A stretch of DNA of 64,000 nt, taken from Streptomyces sp. NBC_00376 (lineage in GTDB: Bacteria > Actinomycetota > Actinomycetes > Streptomycetales > Streptomycetaceae). The stretch spans positions 5,022,001 to 5,086,000 of the forward strand of contig NZ_CP107960.1 in the NCBI RefSeq assembly GCF_036077095.1, given 5' to 3'. Position 1 is the first letter of the stretch; each line of letters starts with the position of its first letter. A model generated the notes under the pieces. It saw only the letters and a list, made by a program, of their open reading frames with translations. It was not told the origin of the DNA and made no database searches. Both the position numbers and the translations under genes were made by a program. Below, piece by piece: positions 43,113-51,733 of the stretch.

Positions 43113-43656
43113 TGCCTTCGGGCCGGTCCCCGCAGCGGGCACCCCAGCGCTGGGGTGCGTGCGTACAAGCTGGGGGCGTTTTGAAATCCGGGGTGGGCCG
43201 TTTTGGAGGCGTCCGCGTTAAGGCGCTGACCTGGGCCTCGGGGGTTTTCGACACATCCTACGAAGGCGGCGCTGACAGCCTAGCGGATGGGGCTTGCAGA
43301 GGTCGCCCCCCATCGGGCCCCGGCCGGGCGGCCGGCTGTCCCGTGGTGGGGGCGGCGGAGGGGGCGGTGGGGGCATGGGCGTGGAGGAGGGGCTTACAAG
43401 GGGGGTGTTTGTGGGGGGAGTTGGGGGTGGGCGTACCGTTCTGGGCGACCAGCAAGATCCGTTTGTTCAGCATGCACGGGGTGTTCCCGTATGCCCGCAT
43501 GCCGTGTCCGCACCGCACTGAGGATTCCGGGGCCTCCCGGGGTGCCGGGTGTCGCCGCATGGGCGGCTGGGGGAAGTGGTGCGGCGTGGCGTGGGTTCGG
43601 GGCCCCGGCCCGGACGTCGGGTGGCGCCTGACCGACGCCGCCCCGAAGGACCTCCC
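43113..43656. other. Gene-poor stretch with a G-run tract
   Basis: No convincing gene. From 43348 to 43430 the plus strand holds many runs of 3-6 G separated by 1-7 nt (for example 43348-43352, 43360-43364, 43369-43373), capable of G-quadruplex formation. At 43258-43292 there is weak similarity to the 5' end and upstream region of tRNA-Arg. Promoter signals of the thioredoxin gene should lie at 43560-43640. Confidence 0.45.
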
Positions 43657-44229
43657 ATGAAACGCCCGTTTGTTCCTTTTCTGGCTGCCCTCGGCTGCAC
43701 CGCGGCTCTCGTCGTCGGGATCTCGATCGGAGGCAGTCCGGGTACGCCCGCGGGCTACCACCGCGGCAAGGACGGCACGCTGACGATCGACCGTGCGCAC
43801 CGTCCCGTCGCGCCGGACTTCACCGGGGCCGACGCCGACGGGAAGCCGGTCCAGCTCTCCGACTACGCGGGGAAGACGGTCGTGGTCAACGCGTGGGCCT
43901 CCTCGTGCGGGCCCTGCCGCAAGGAGACCCCGGTCCTGGTGCGGTACCACCGGAAGATGGAGGCGCAGGGCGTTGTCGTCCTCGGGTTGAACCGGGACAG
44001 GTACCCCGACGCGGCGCGGGCCTTCGCCCGTGAGTTCCAGATGCCCTACCCCAGCATTCTCGATCCCGGCGGCAAGCAGCTCTTCGCGCTGCCCAAGGGG
44101 CTGCTGACCACGCAGGGGCAGCCCGTCACCCTTGTCGTCGACGCGCGTGGGCGCATTGCGTCGACGGCGTCCGAGGCGCTCGACGAGGGCCGGCTGGAGG
44201 TTCTCGTGGCGGCCGCTCGGGCGTCTTGA
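43657..44229 (+). CDS. TlpA-like thioredoxin-fold exported protein
   Basis: About 190 residues. A signal anchor (about 5-25, 'FLAALGCTAALVVGISIGG') is followed by an AhpC/TSA-thioredoxin domain with the C-x-x-C site in 'WASSCGPCRKET'. The usual Trp before the first Cys (WCGPC) is Ser. 'PSILDPGGKQLFALPKGLLT' (split by the turn) holds the cis-Pro-like region later in 'GQPVTLVVD'. It probably reduces disulfides outside the membrane, for cytochrome maturation or redox repair. It starts a new block of intact chromosome after the degraded region. Confidence 0.85.
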   Translation: MKRPFVPFLAALGCTAALVVGISIGGSPGTPAGYHRGKDGTLTIDRAHRPVAPDFTGADADGKPVQLSDYAGKTVVVNAWASSCGPCRKETPVLVRYHRKMEAQGVVVLGLNRDRYPDAARAFAREFQMPYPSILDPGGKQLFALPKGLLTTQGQPVTLVVDARGRIASTASEALDEGRLEVLVAAARAS

Positions 44230-44271
44230 CGCGGGGTGGGGGCGGGCATAGCGTCGCGAATGTACTGATTA

Positions 44272-44287
44272 CTGAGCAAGTGCTTAG
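44272..44287. promoter_or_regulatory. Palindrome upstream of the acyl-CoA synthetase gene
   Basis: CTGAGCAAGTGCTTAG is a 16-bp inverted repeat with one mismatch. GCAAGTGCTT resembles TetR-family operators controlling lipid or sterol breakdown (KstR2-type A-CAAG-N2-CTTG), so a fatty-acid or ring-degradation regulator may bind it. It lies 28 bp before the start codon. Confidence 0.55.
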
Positions 44288-44315
44288 GTGATGACGATGC
44301 TTGGAGGGGTTGTTC

Positions 44316-46043
44316 GTGCCGCATGTCGATCCGGCCCCCGTCCCCGATCCCTGCTCTGCTGAGGCCGGCCGTATCGAAGCCGCGCTGACCGGGCCTGGCG
44401 CCCCGTTCGCCGTCGTTCGGGCGGAGGACGGGGTGCACGCCGGGGTGCTCGTGTACGCGGACGGGCCCCGGACGCTCCGGGAGTTCGTGGAGACCACCTG
44501 GGCCTTCGGGGACCGGCCGTTCCTGATCTCGGAGGAGCGCAGCTACTCGTACGCCGAGTTCTTCGCCGCGGCGTCCGCGCTGGCCTGCCGGATGACCGAG
44601 GTGCACGGGCTCCGCCCGGGGGACCGGGCCGTCGTCGCGATGCGCAATCACCCCGAGTGGCAGATCGCCTTCTGGGCGGCCCAGCTGGCCGGCCTGGTCG
44701 CCGTACCGCTCAATGCCTGGTGGACCGAGGACGAGTTCACGTACGCGCTGGACGACTCCGGGCCCCGGGTGCTCCTGGTGGACGGTGAGCGGCTGCCCAG
44801 GGTCGCCGGGTGGGCGGCGAAGAACGGGGCGCGTGTGGTCGTCTTCCACGGGGAGGGAGCGGTCGCGGAGGGTGTCGAGCGGTACGAGGAGCTGCCCGCG
44901 CCCGATCCGCTCGCCGCGCCGCCCGAGGTCGAGATCCGGCCCGAGGACGACGCGACGATCATCTACACCTCCGGCACCACCGGCCGGCCCAAGGGGGCGG
45001 TCGCCACCCATCTCGCCCAGGTGGGGGCGGTGCTCAATCCGCGGTACCACGCGGCCGCCTCCGCGCTCGGGCGCGGGATCATCCCGGGGCAGGGGCCCGC
45101 CCCGGTGTCGCTGCTGACGTTCCCGTTCTTCCACGTCGCCGCCTTCACCGGCTTCTACGCCGCGATGGCGGCCGGCGGTGCCATCGTGCTGATGCGGAAG
45201 TGGGACGCCGAGGAGGCGCTGCGGCTGATCCGGGAGCACGGCGTCACCCACTACGCCGGTGTCCCGGCGACCGCGCTCCAACTGCTCGCCGCGGCCGAGC
45301 AGGCGGGTGACGGCATGGAGAGTCTGCAGATGCTGAACACCGGCGGGGCCGCCGCACCGCCCGATCTGGTCGCCCGGCTGACCGCCCGGCACGGCGACCG
45401 CATCGAACCCCGCAACGGCTACGGCCTGACCGAGACCAGCGGTGGCGTCCTGGCGAATTTCGGTGCCGAGTACCGGCTCCACCCGGGCAGCGTCGGCCGT
45501 CCCACCCCCACCACCGAGGTGCGGATCGCCGGGCCGGCGGGCGAGGCACTGCCCGAGGGCGAGGTCGGGGAGCTGTGGCTGCGCGGTCAGTCGCTGGTCC
45601 GCGGCTACTGGCGCGACGAGGCGGCGACCGCTCGGGCGTTCACCGACGGGTGGTTCAGGACCGGTGATCTCGCCGTGGTGCGGGAGGGGCGGGTCGATGT
45701 CGTCGACCGGATCAAGGACATGGTGATCCGCGGCGGGGAGAACGTGTACTGCGTCCAGGTCGAGGCCGTGCTGCACGATCACCCGGACGTCGAGGACACG
45801 GCGGTGCTGGGGGTGGCGCACCCGGTCCTGGGCGAGGAGGTCGCCGCGGTCGTGCGGTTGCGGGCCGGTGCCACCGTCACCGCCGAGGAGCTGAGGGCGC
45901 ACGTCGGGCGCAGCCTGGCCGCGTTCAAGGTCCCGGCCCATGTGCTCGTGCGGGAGGAGCCGCTGCCCCGGAACCCGACCGGGAAGATCCTCAAGCGCGA
46001 GCTGCGCGGACCCGTCGAAGCGGAGGTCCGGGGCGAAGGGTGA
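44316..46043 (+). CDS. AMP-dependent acyl-CoA synthetase/ligase
   Basis: About 575 residues. P-loop 'IIYTSGTTGRPKGAV', 'NGYGLTETSGG' (A5), 'WFRTGDLAVV' (A7), 'RGGENVYCVQVE' (A8) and catalytic Lys in 'NPTGKILKREL' (A10) are all present. It adenylates a carboxylic acid and transfers it to CoA. An extra about 40-residue N-terminal segment precedes the ANL fold. GTG at 44316 follows GGAGGGG. A KstR2-like palindrome lies just upstream. The substrate is unknown, probably a medium/long acyl or aromatic acid. Confidence 0.93.
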   Translation: MPHVDPAPVPDPCSAEAGRIEAALTGPGAPFAVVRAEDGVHAGVLVYADGPRTLREFVETTWAFGDRPFLISEERSYSYAEFFAAASALACRMTEVHGLRPGDRAVVAMRNHPEWQIAFWAAQLAGLVAVPLNAWWTEDEFTYALDDSGPRVLLVDGERLPRVAGWAAKNGARVVVFHGEGAVAEGVERYEELPAPDPLAAPPEVEIRPEDDATIIYTSGTTGRPKGAVATHLAQVGAVLNPRYHAAASALGRGIIPGQGPAPVSLLTFPFFHVAAFTGFYAAMAAGGAIVLMRKWDAEEALRLIREHGVTHYAGVPATALQLLAAAEQAGDGMESLQMLNTGGAAAPPDLVARLTARHGDRIEPRNGYGLTETSGGVLANFGAEYRLHPGSVGRPTPTTEVRIAGPAGEALPEGEVGELWLRGQSLVRGYWRDEAATARAFTDGWFRTGDLAVVREGRVDVVDRIKDMVIRGGENVYCVQVEAVLHDHPDVEDTAVLGVAHPVLGEEVAAVVRLRAGATVTAEELRAHVGRSLAAFKVPAHVLVREEPLPRNPTGKILKRELRGPVEAEVRGEG

Positions 46044-46086
46044 GAGGCGTGGGCGTGCGGGGCGTCGTTGGCGGGGTGCAGAGTCG

Positions 46087-47364
46087 TCAGGGACGGGTTA
46101 TTCGGACTCGGTAGTTTCCCTTCTCGTCCTTGTCGAGCACGGATATGTGTATCCCGCCGGCCCGGTCGGTGAAGGTTTCGCCGGGCTGGAAGGGGGCGTC
46201 GGACAGTTCGGCGTGCACATTGGGCAGTCGGGTGCAGCCGGTGCTGCCCTTGGTGCTGTCCGCGACGGATACCGGGCCCTGTCCGGTGTCGACGTCCGAG
46301 CTCACCTTGTAGATCAGTACGCCCGGCCGGCAGATGGCCTGGTCGTTGCCGGCCTGGGTCCGTACCTCCACCGCGTAGCCGGACCTGCCGCTCAGCGGTA
46401 CGAATGCCAGCTTGGTTCCGCCCTTGGTGGCCAGCGGGCCGAGCACGTGGTCGCTGGTGCCGGAGCGGGCGGCGCAGCTGATCTGGCTGTTGTCCAGCCA
46501 GCCGAGCTTCCACTTGTGCCAGCCCAGCAGGTCGTTGTTGGCCCCCCAGTCCTCGGACATGATGTCCCAGTGCCCGACCGAGCCGCCGCCCTCCATCGTG
46601 TAGAGGTCGGGGAGGCCGAAGACATGGCCGTTCTCGTGCGGCAGGACCCGGAATCCGGTCTGTTTGAACGACCCCGAGCCGTCGTCCTGGTGGCTGTAGA
46701 TGAAGGATGTGTTGCCGAGCGGGACGCCGTCCGCCCTCGGGGCGTCGTCGTTGCCGGAGAACGTCACGGACAGGACGGTGTCCAGTGCGGAGGGCCCGGC
46801 GTTCGGGGTGACCAGGATGTTGACCAGGTCGTACGCGGCGAAGTCCACCTTCGGATCGGCGGCGGTGATGATGTCCTCGATGAGGTGGCGGTAGCCCGGT
46901 TCGTACGGTGAGCCGCGGTCCACCCCGTACTCCGAGAACGGCAGTGGCATCCGCAGCCAGGACTTCAGCGGGGTTTCGGGGACGTACGTGAGCCGTCCGT
47001 ACGATCCGGTCCGGAACCAGTTGGTGGTCTGCGGGAAGAATTCGGCGTACCGGTCCATCGCCTTGCCGGCGCCCGGTGCGTCCGGGAAGTCGATCATCAG
47101 GTTGAGGGCGTGGACCTTGCCCGTGGAGCGGGCGTAGCCCTCCGGTGTCGGCATGCCCTCCGACATCTGTACGCCCATGGTCGCCGGTATCCGGCATGCG
47201 GCTATGCCCGCGGAACGGGCGGTGGCTATCGGGCCGGCCGAGGCCCGGCTATCTATCGGGAGAGCGCTGCTGGCCGTGGCCATCGTGGCTATGACCAGGG
47301 ATGTTGCGGAGGCGAGAGCGATCGGGTGGCGATGGTTGCGTATCCGGTGGCGGGACTTTTGCAT
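46087..47364 (-). CDS. Secreted M6-like metalloprotease
   Basis: About 425 residues. Signal peptide (about 1-40, 'LASATSLVIATMATASSA'). The zinc site is 'LPHENGHVFGLPDLY' with H-E-x-x-H plus third His, and a Met-turn-like 'WDIMSEDWG' follows, as in immune-inhibitor-A/M6 peptidases. A C-terminal beta-rich domain (about 280-425) probably mediates substrate binding. It would degrade extracellular protein. ATG 47364 (MQKSRHRIR) is favoured over a GTG at 47409. Divergent from the TetR gene. Confidence 0.9.
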   Translation of the reverse strand: MQKSRHRIRNHRHPIALASATSLVIATMATASSALPIDSRASAGPIATARSAGIAACRIPATMGVQMSEGMPTPEGYARSTGKVHALNLMIDFPDAPGAGKAMDRYAEFFPQTTNWFRTGSYGRLTYVPETPLKSWLRMPLPFSEYGVDRGSPYEPGYRHLIEDIITAADPKVDFAAYDLVNILVTPNAGPSALDTVLSVTFSGNDDAPRADGVPLGNTSFIYSHQDDGSGSFKQTGFRVLPHENGHVFGLPDLYTMEGGGSVGHWDIMSEDWGANNDLLGWHKWKLGWLDNSQISCAARSGTSDHVLGPLATKGGTKLAFVPLSGRSGYAVEVRTQAGNDQAICRPGVLIYKVSSDVDTGQGPVSVADSTKGSTGCTRLPNVHAELSDAPFQPGETFTDRAGGIHISVLDKDEKGNYRVRITRP

Positions 47365-47668
47365 ACAGGCGCCTCGGGGTCCGCGGCAGTCGGCCGGCCC
47401 TGACTGCACTCTGCGGATCAGCCTGTTGCGGGTGGTGCGGTGCCGCTCGTTGGGTGCGCCGTTCGGCTGGTTTCCCCGCCCATGGATGTGTCTCAGGTCA
47501 CATTGCGATGCGGAAATAAGCGGGGAGCTGTTCCCCGTTTGAATCCGTGTCCCCCGCGAAACGGGGAGATGGTCCCCGGTTGTGGGGAGGCGCTCCGTAA
47601 GAGCGGGGGCCGACCGGCCGTCACCGCGGGAGTGGTGGGAGAGTCAGAAGGAGAAGGAGGTCGTCGAC
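47365..47668. other. Divergent control region between M6 protease and TetR genes
   Basis: 304 bp without a gene. It holds two copies of CGGGGA-N5-TCCCCG (47521-47537 and 47562-47578) and the TetR gene's ribosome site AAGGAGG (about 47653). No other clear structure. Confidence 0.6.
47521..47578. promoter_or_regulatory. Paired 17-bp inverted repeats, candidate TetR operators
   Basis: CGGGGAGCTGTTCCCCG (47521-47537) and CGGGGAGATGGTCCCCG (47562-47578) share exact 6-bp arms with 5-nt centres and lie 41 bp apart centre to centre, about four helical turns. They are 91-148 bp upstream of the TetR start, the expected place for autoregulation. Confidence 0.65.
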
Positions 47669-48331
47669 GTGGAGACCGTCAGCCGCGCTGTCACCGGAGC
47701 GACGCAGTCCCGGACGCCCCGTCCGCGGGCCGACGCGTTGCGCAACCGGGAGCGGATCGTGACGGCCGCGCGCGAGATGTTCGTCGAGTTCGGGCCCGAT
47801 GTGCCGCTCGACGAGGTCGCCAGGCGTGCCGGCGTCGGCAATGCCACCCTCTACCGGAACTTCCCCGACCGGGCCGCGCTGGTGCACGAGGTCGTGCTCG
47901 CGGTCACCTCCCGGACCACCGACCGTGCGGAAGAGGCGGCGGCCGAGGAGGCCGACGCCTTCGCCGCGCTCAGCCGTTTCGTGCACGCGGCGGCCGACGA
48001 GCGGATCGGGGCGCTGTGCCCGATGCTGTCCGGAGGCTTCGACAGGGACCATCCCGAACTGCTCGCCGAGCGCCGGCGCCTCGAAGAGGCCGTCGAGGGG
48101 CTCGTGTCGCGCGCCATGTCCGCGGGGCGGCTGCGTGCCGACATCGCCGTCGGTGACGTGATCGTCGCCCTCTCCCAGCTCACCCGTCCGCTGCCCGGCA
48201 TCGGCTGCCTGGACATCGACCGGTTCACCCATCGTCATCTACAGCTGTTCCTGGACGGACTGCAGGCCCCGGCCCGGTCCGAACTGCCCGGAACGGCAGC
48301 GACCTTGGAGGATCTGCGGCGTCGGCCATGA
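47669..48331 (+). CDS. TetR-family regulator
   Basis: About 220 residues. N-terminal HTH (about 25-70: 'IVTAAREMFVEFGPDVPLDE' then 'VARRAGVGNATLYRNFPDRA') and a helical ligand-binding domain. GTG at 47669 is 9 nt from AAGGAGG. The DHA2 exporter gene follows 197 bp downstream on the same strand, so the usual repressor/efflux pair is likely, and the paired palindromes upstream are probable binding sites. Confidence 0.92.
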   Translation: METVSRAVTGATQSRTPRPRADALRNRERIVTAAREMFVEFGPDVPLDEVARRAGVGNATLYRNFPDRAALVHEVVLAVTSRTTDRAEEAAAEEADAFAALSRFVHAAADERIGALCPMLSGGFDRDHPELLAERRRLEEAVEGLVSRAMSAGRLRADIAVGDVIVALSQLTRPLPGIGCLDIDRFTHRHLQLFLDGLQAPARSELPGTAATLEDLRRRP

Positions 48332-48527
48332 GATCCGCACCGGGCTGCTGAGCCAGCGGCCCGGTGGGGTGCCCGCCACGCCCTGAGCATTCCTTTTCGC
48401 CATCCGTCCTTTCGTCACCCGTTCGTCGTCCGCCCGTTCACCGTCTGTCCTTCGACAGGCGTTTCATCCCGGTTCATGAATCTTCGCGTGCATGTGTGCG
48501 CGTGCACGTCCTTAGGTGGGTACCCCC

Positions 48528-50060
48528 ATGTCAAAAACAGCCGATATCCGACTTCCGGACCCCAGTCGCTGGAAAGCGCTGGCGTTCATCGCCCTCGCGC
48601 AGCTGATGGTCGTGCTCGATGCCACGATCGTGAACATCGCGCTGCCGCACGCCCAGACGGCCCTGGGCATATCCGATGCCAACAAGCAGTGGGTCATCAC
48701 CGCCTACGCGCTCGCCTTCGGCGGGCTGCTCCTCTTCGGAGGCCGGATCGCCGACCTCTGGGGTCGTAAGCGGACCTTCGTCGTCGGCCTGATCGGCTTC
48801 GCGCTGGCCTCCGCGCTCGGCGGCGCGGCGCAGAACCAGGGCATGCTCTTCGGCTCCCGCGCGCTCCAGGGCGTCTTCGGCGCGCTGCTCGCGCCGGCGG
48901 CCCTGTCGCTGCTCGCCGTGATGTTCACCGATGCCAAGGAGCGCGCCAAGGCGTTCGGCATCTACGGTGCGATCGCCGGTGGCGGCGGCGCCGTCGGGCT
49001 GATCCTCGGCGGCTTCCTGACCCAGGCGCTGAACTGGCGCTGGACGTTCTTCGTCAACATCCCGTTCGCAGTCATCGCGGCCGCGGGCGCGTACTTCGTG
49101 ATCCGTGAGCCGGCCGGCAGCCGCAACCGCTCCTCGCTCGACATCCCGGGCGTCGTCCTGTCCGCGCTGGGTCTGGTCTCGCTGGTGTACGGGTTCACCC
49201 GCGCCGAGTCCGCGGGCTGGTCGGACGGGCTGACCATCGGCATGTTCGTCGCGTCCGCCGTGCTGCTGCTCTCCTTCGTCCTGACCGAGTCCAGGGTCAA
49301 GTCGCCGCTGCTGCCGCTGCGCGTCCTGCTGGACCGCAACCGCGGTGGTGTCTACCTCTCGCTGGGTCTGGCCATCATCGCGATGTTCGGGCTGTTCCTC
49401 TTCCTGACGTACTACCTCCAGGTCGTGAAGGGCTACTCGCCGATCAGGACCGGCTTCGCCTTCCTCCCGATGATCGCGGGCATGATCACCGGCTCGACGC
49501 AGATCGGTGCCCGGCTGATGATCCGGGTCCCGGCGCGCAAGCTCATGGGCCCCGGCTTCCTGACCGCCGCCGTCGGCATGCTGCTGCTGACGCAGCTGGA
49601 GATCGGATCCTCGTACGCGGGGCTCATCCTGCCCGCGCAGCTGCTGCTGGGCCTTGGCATGGGTACGGCGTTCATGCCGGCGATGTCGCTGGCCACGCAC
49701 GGGGTCGAGCCCAGGGACTCGGGCGTCGCGTCCGCGATGGTCAACACCTCGCAGCAGGTGGGCGGCGCGATCGGCACGGCGCTGCTGAACACCATCGCCG
49801 CCTCGGCCGCGACGGCGTACGCCACCTCGCACGCCGCACTCGGAGCCACCGACCCGGAGCTGCTGAAGCTCCAGTCGATGGTGCACGGCTTCACCGGTGC
49901 CATCTGGTGGGCCGTCGGCATCCTGGTGGTGGCCTCCGCGATCGCGCTGACCTTCATCAACGCCGGCCGGCCTTCGGCGGGCCCGGCGGCCGGAAGCTCC
50001 GGTTCGGGTGACGCCGACGGGGTCGAGGACGAGTTCAGGGTCCCGGTCGTCGCGCACTGA
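48528..50060 (+). CDS. DHA2-family (14-TM) MFS drug exporter
   Basis: 510 residues with about 14 hydrophobic segments. Motif A-like 'GGRIADLWGRKRTF' and motif C 'GAIAGGGGAVGLILGGFLTQ' are typical of EmrB/QacA exporters, as is the start 'AQLMVVLDATIVNIALP'. It exports drugs or lipophilic compounds by proton antiport. The charged C-terminus (after about 480) is disordered. It is preceded by a TetR gene and followed by three 12-bp direct repeats and a bidirectional terminator. Confidence 0.92.
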   Translation: MSKTADIRLPDPSRWKALAFIALAQLMVVLDATIVNIALPHAQTALGISDANKQWVITAYALAFGGLLLFGGRIADLWGRKRTFVVGLIGFALASALGGAAQNQGMLFGSRALQGVFGALLAPAALSLLAVMFTDAKERAKAFGIYGAIAGGGGAVGLILGGFLTQALNWRWTFFVNIPFAVIAAAGAYFVIREPAGSRNRSSLDIPGVVLSALGLVSLVYGFTRAESAGWSDGLTIGMFVASAVLLLSFVLTESRVKSPLLPLRVLLDRNRGGVYLSLGLAIIAMFGLFLFLTYYLQVVKGYSPIRTGFAFLPMIAGMITGSTQIGARLMIRVPARKLMGPGFLTAAVGMLLLTQLEIGSSYAGLILPAQLLLGLGMGTAFMPAMSLATHGVEPRDSGVASAMVNTSQQVGGAIGTALLNTIAASAATAYATSHAALGATDPELLKLQSMVHGFTGAIWWAVGILVVASAIALTFINAGRPSAGPAAGSSGSGDADGVEDEFRVPVVAH

Positions 50061-50076
50061 CGCCGACGCGTGACGC

Positions 50077-50127
50077 GCGACGTGACACCGTTGCGCGCGA
50101 CGTGACACATGGGGTGCGATGTGACAC
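50077..50127. repeat. Three 12-bp direct repeats downstream of the exporter gene
   Basis: GCGACGTGACAC at 50077-50088 and 50097-50108 and GCGATGTGACAC at 50116-50127, spaced 20 and 19 bp, nearly two helical turns. They lie between the exporter stop and the terminator. Function unknown. Confidence 0.6.
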
Positions 50128-50143
50128 GAAGGTGAAGTGAACG

Positions 50144-50195
50144 CGGCTGTGCCCCGGTCCTGTCCGAAGTCTCGGACGGGACCGGGGCACAGCCG
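50144..50195. terminator. Long bidirectional terminator between exporter and MarR genes
   Basis: 24-bp arms 50144-50167 and 50172-50195 (CGGCTGTGCCCCGGTC... facing ...ACCGGGGCACAGCCG) with loop AGTC and a single G-U pair. It sits between converging genes and should stop both. Confidence 0.85.
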
Positions 50196-50213
50196 TGTCG
50201 GTACGTGCAGGGC

Positions 50214-50717
50214 TCAGCGCAGCCAGGGCAGGTCCGCGTCCGTGCCCTCCGGCTGCAGTCCGGCGGCGACGACCTGCATGATCTCGCCCAGCGAGCGCAC
50301 CTGCTCGGGCGTGAGCCGGTCGAACATCGCCTGGCGCACGGCGTCGACATGGCCCGGTGCGGACCGGCGCAGCATCTCGAAGCCGTCGTCGGTGAGGACC
50401 GCGTTCTGGCCGCGCTTGTCGGACGGGCAGTCCTCGCGGCGCACCCACCCGCTCTTCTCCAGCCGCGCGACGGCGTGCGAGAGCCGTGAGCGGGTGATCT
50501 TGGCGTCCTTGGCCAGTTCCGTCATCCGCTTCCGGCGGCGGGGGGCCTGGGAGAGCTGGACGAGCAGGCCGTAATAGATGTGCGGCATGCCGGCATCGCG
50601 CTGCAGCTGGCGGTCGAGGTGGTCCTCCATGAGCGTGGTGGCGTGGAGGTACGCGCGCCAGACGCTCTGCTCTTCTTCGGAGAGCCAGCGCGGCTCGCCG
50701 GTGGATGCCGTGGTCAT
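50214..50717 (-). CDS. MarR-family regulator
   Basis: About 167 residues. Winged-helix core 'RMTELAKDAKITRSRLSHAV', 'ARLEKSGWVRREDCPSDKRG' and 'NAVLTDDGFEMLR'. MarR proteins respond to phenolics or oxidants and repress divergent genes. Here the divergent gene encodes an extradiol dioxygenase, suggesting control of an aromatic substrate. ATG 50717 or 50726 is possible. CTTGAAAGTTGAAC (50740) and CTTGAAAATTAAAG (50786) repeats lie in the shared promoter region. Confidence 0.9.
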   Translation of the reverse strand: MTTASTGEPRWLSEEEQSVWRAYLHATTLMEDHLDRQLQRDAGMPHIYYGLLVQLSQAPRRRKRMTELAKDAKITRSRLSHAVARLEKSGWVRREDCPSDKRGQNAVLTDDGFEMLRRSAPGHVDAVRQAMFDRLTPEQVRSLGEIMQVVAAGLQPEGTDADLPWLR

Positions 50718-50877
50718 GTACTCCACTGTACGACCTTTTCTTGAAAGTTGAACTAGATAGAGCTAAGGTCTCCGGAGGAAGGAAGCTTGAAAATTAAAGA
50801 ATCCTTCCTTCTCAAGAACGCGCCTGTAGAAGGCCCGGTAGAAGACTTACCCGGATCAGAAGCGGATGGGGAGTGCC

Positions 50878-51660
50878 ATGACAGTCACCGCGGAGCGCAT
50901 GCCCGCCCTCTACCTCTCTCACGGCGCCCCGCCGCTGGCCGACGACCCGGTCTGGCCCGGCGAACTGGCCGCCTGGTCCGCCGGGCTGCCCCGTCCCCGC
51001 GCGATCCTGATGGTCTCCGCGCACTGGGAAGAGGCCCCGCTGGCCCTCGGGGCCACGGAGACGGTCCCGCTCGTCTACGACTTCTGGGGCTTCCCCGAGC
51101 ACTACTACCGGGTGCAGTACGCCGCCCCGGGCGCCCCGGAACTGGCCGAGAACGTACGCAAGCTGCTGCGCGGCGCCGGAACGCCGGTCCAGGACATCCC
51201 GGACCGCGGGCTCGACCACGGGGCGTACGTCCCGCTCGTGGAGATGTTCCCGGACGCCGACATCCCCGTACTCCAGATCTCCATGCCGACGCTGGACCCG
51301 CAGAAGCTCATGGACATCGGGCGCAAGCTCGCGCCGCTGCGCGACGAGGGCGTGCTGATCGTCGGCAGCGGCTTCTTCACCCACAACCTGGCCGCCCTGC
51401 GTCATGCGGGCGGCGGTGTCCCCGGCTGGTCGGCGGAGTTCGACGACTGGGGGAGCCGGGCGCTCCAGGCGCAGGACATCGACGCGCTGCTGGACTTCGA
51501 GCACAAGTCCCCGGCCGGCCGGCTGGCCCACCCCCGCACCGAGCACTTCGCACCGCTCTTCGTGACGCTCGGCGCCTCGGAGGGCGAGCTGGACCGGGGC
51601 CGCAGCGTCATCGACGGGTTCTGGATGGGGCTCGCGAAGCGGTCGGTGCAGTTCGGCTGA
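50878..51660 (+). CDS. Class III extradiol (4,5-DOPA-type/LigB) dioxygenase
   Basis: About 260 residues. Metal histidines are in 'ALYLSHGAPPL', 'MVSAHWEEAP' and 'GSGFFTHNL', the pattern of the LigB/YgiD family, which cleaves the ring of catechols such as DOPA with non-heme iron. ATG 50878 has GGGGAG upstream; ATG 50866 is an alternative. It is divergent from the MarR gene and probably repressed by it. The questin-oxidase-like gene is convergent. Confidence 0.9.
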   Translation: MTVTAERMPALYLSHGAPPLADDPVWPGELAAWSAGLPRPRAILMVSAHWEEAPLALGATETVPLVYDFWGFPEHYYRVQYAAPGAPELAENVRKLLRGAGTPVQDIPDRGLDHGAYVPLVEMFPDADIPVLQISMPTLDPQKLMDIGRKLAPLRDEGVLIVGSGFFTHNLAALRHAGGGVPGWSAEFDDWGSRALQAQDIDALLDFEHKSPAGRLAHPRTEHFAPLFVTLGASEGELDRGRSVIDGFWMGLAKRSVQFG

Positions 51661-51733
51661 GCCGGGTCCCCGTCAACCCGCCGGTGGCTGAGCCCGGTCC
51701 CCGTCAACCCGCCGGTCCCGGTCCGCGTCCCGG

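Noticed and set aside
42783..43254. Minus-strand ORFs right of IS701
   Set aside because: Arg/Pro/Ala-rich composition with no recognisable helix pattern; the plus-strand fragment at 42867 looks more coding-like.
43258..43269. A second, truncated tRNA-Arg gene
   Set aside because: Only 10 bp of the tRNA 5' end match and no D, anticodon or T arm follows; kept only as a possible scar.
43660..50060. A single biosynthetic gene cluster linking the acyl-CoA synthetase, M6 protease, TetR and exporter
   Set aside because: No PKS, NRPS, terpene or RiPP core enzymes are present and the genes have separate promoters and terminators.
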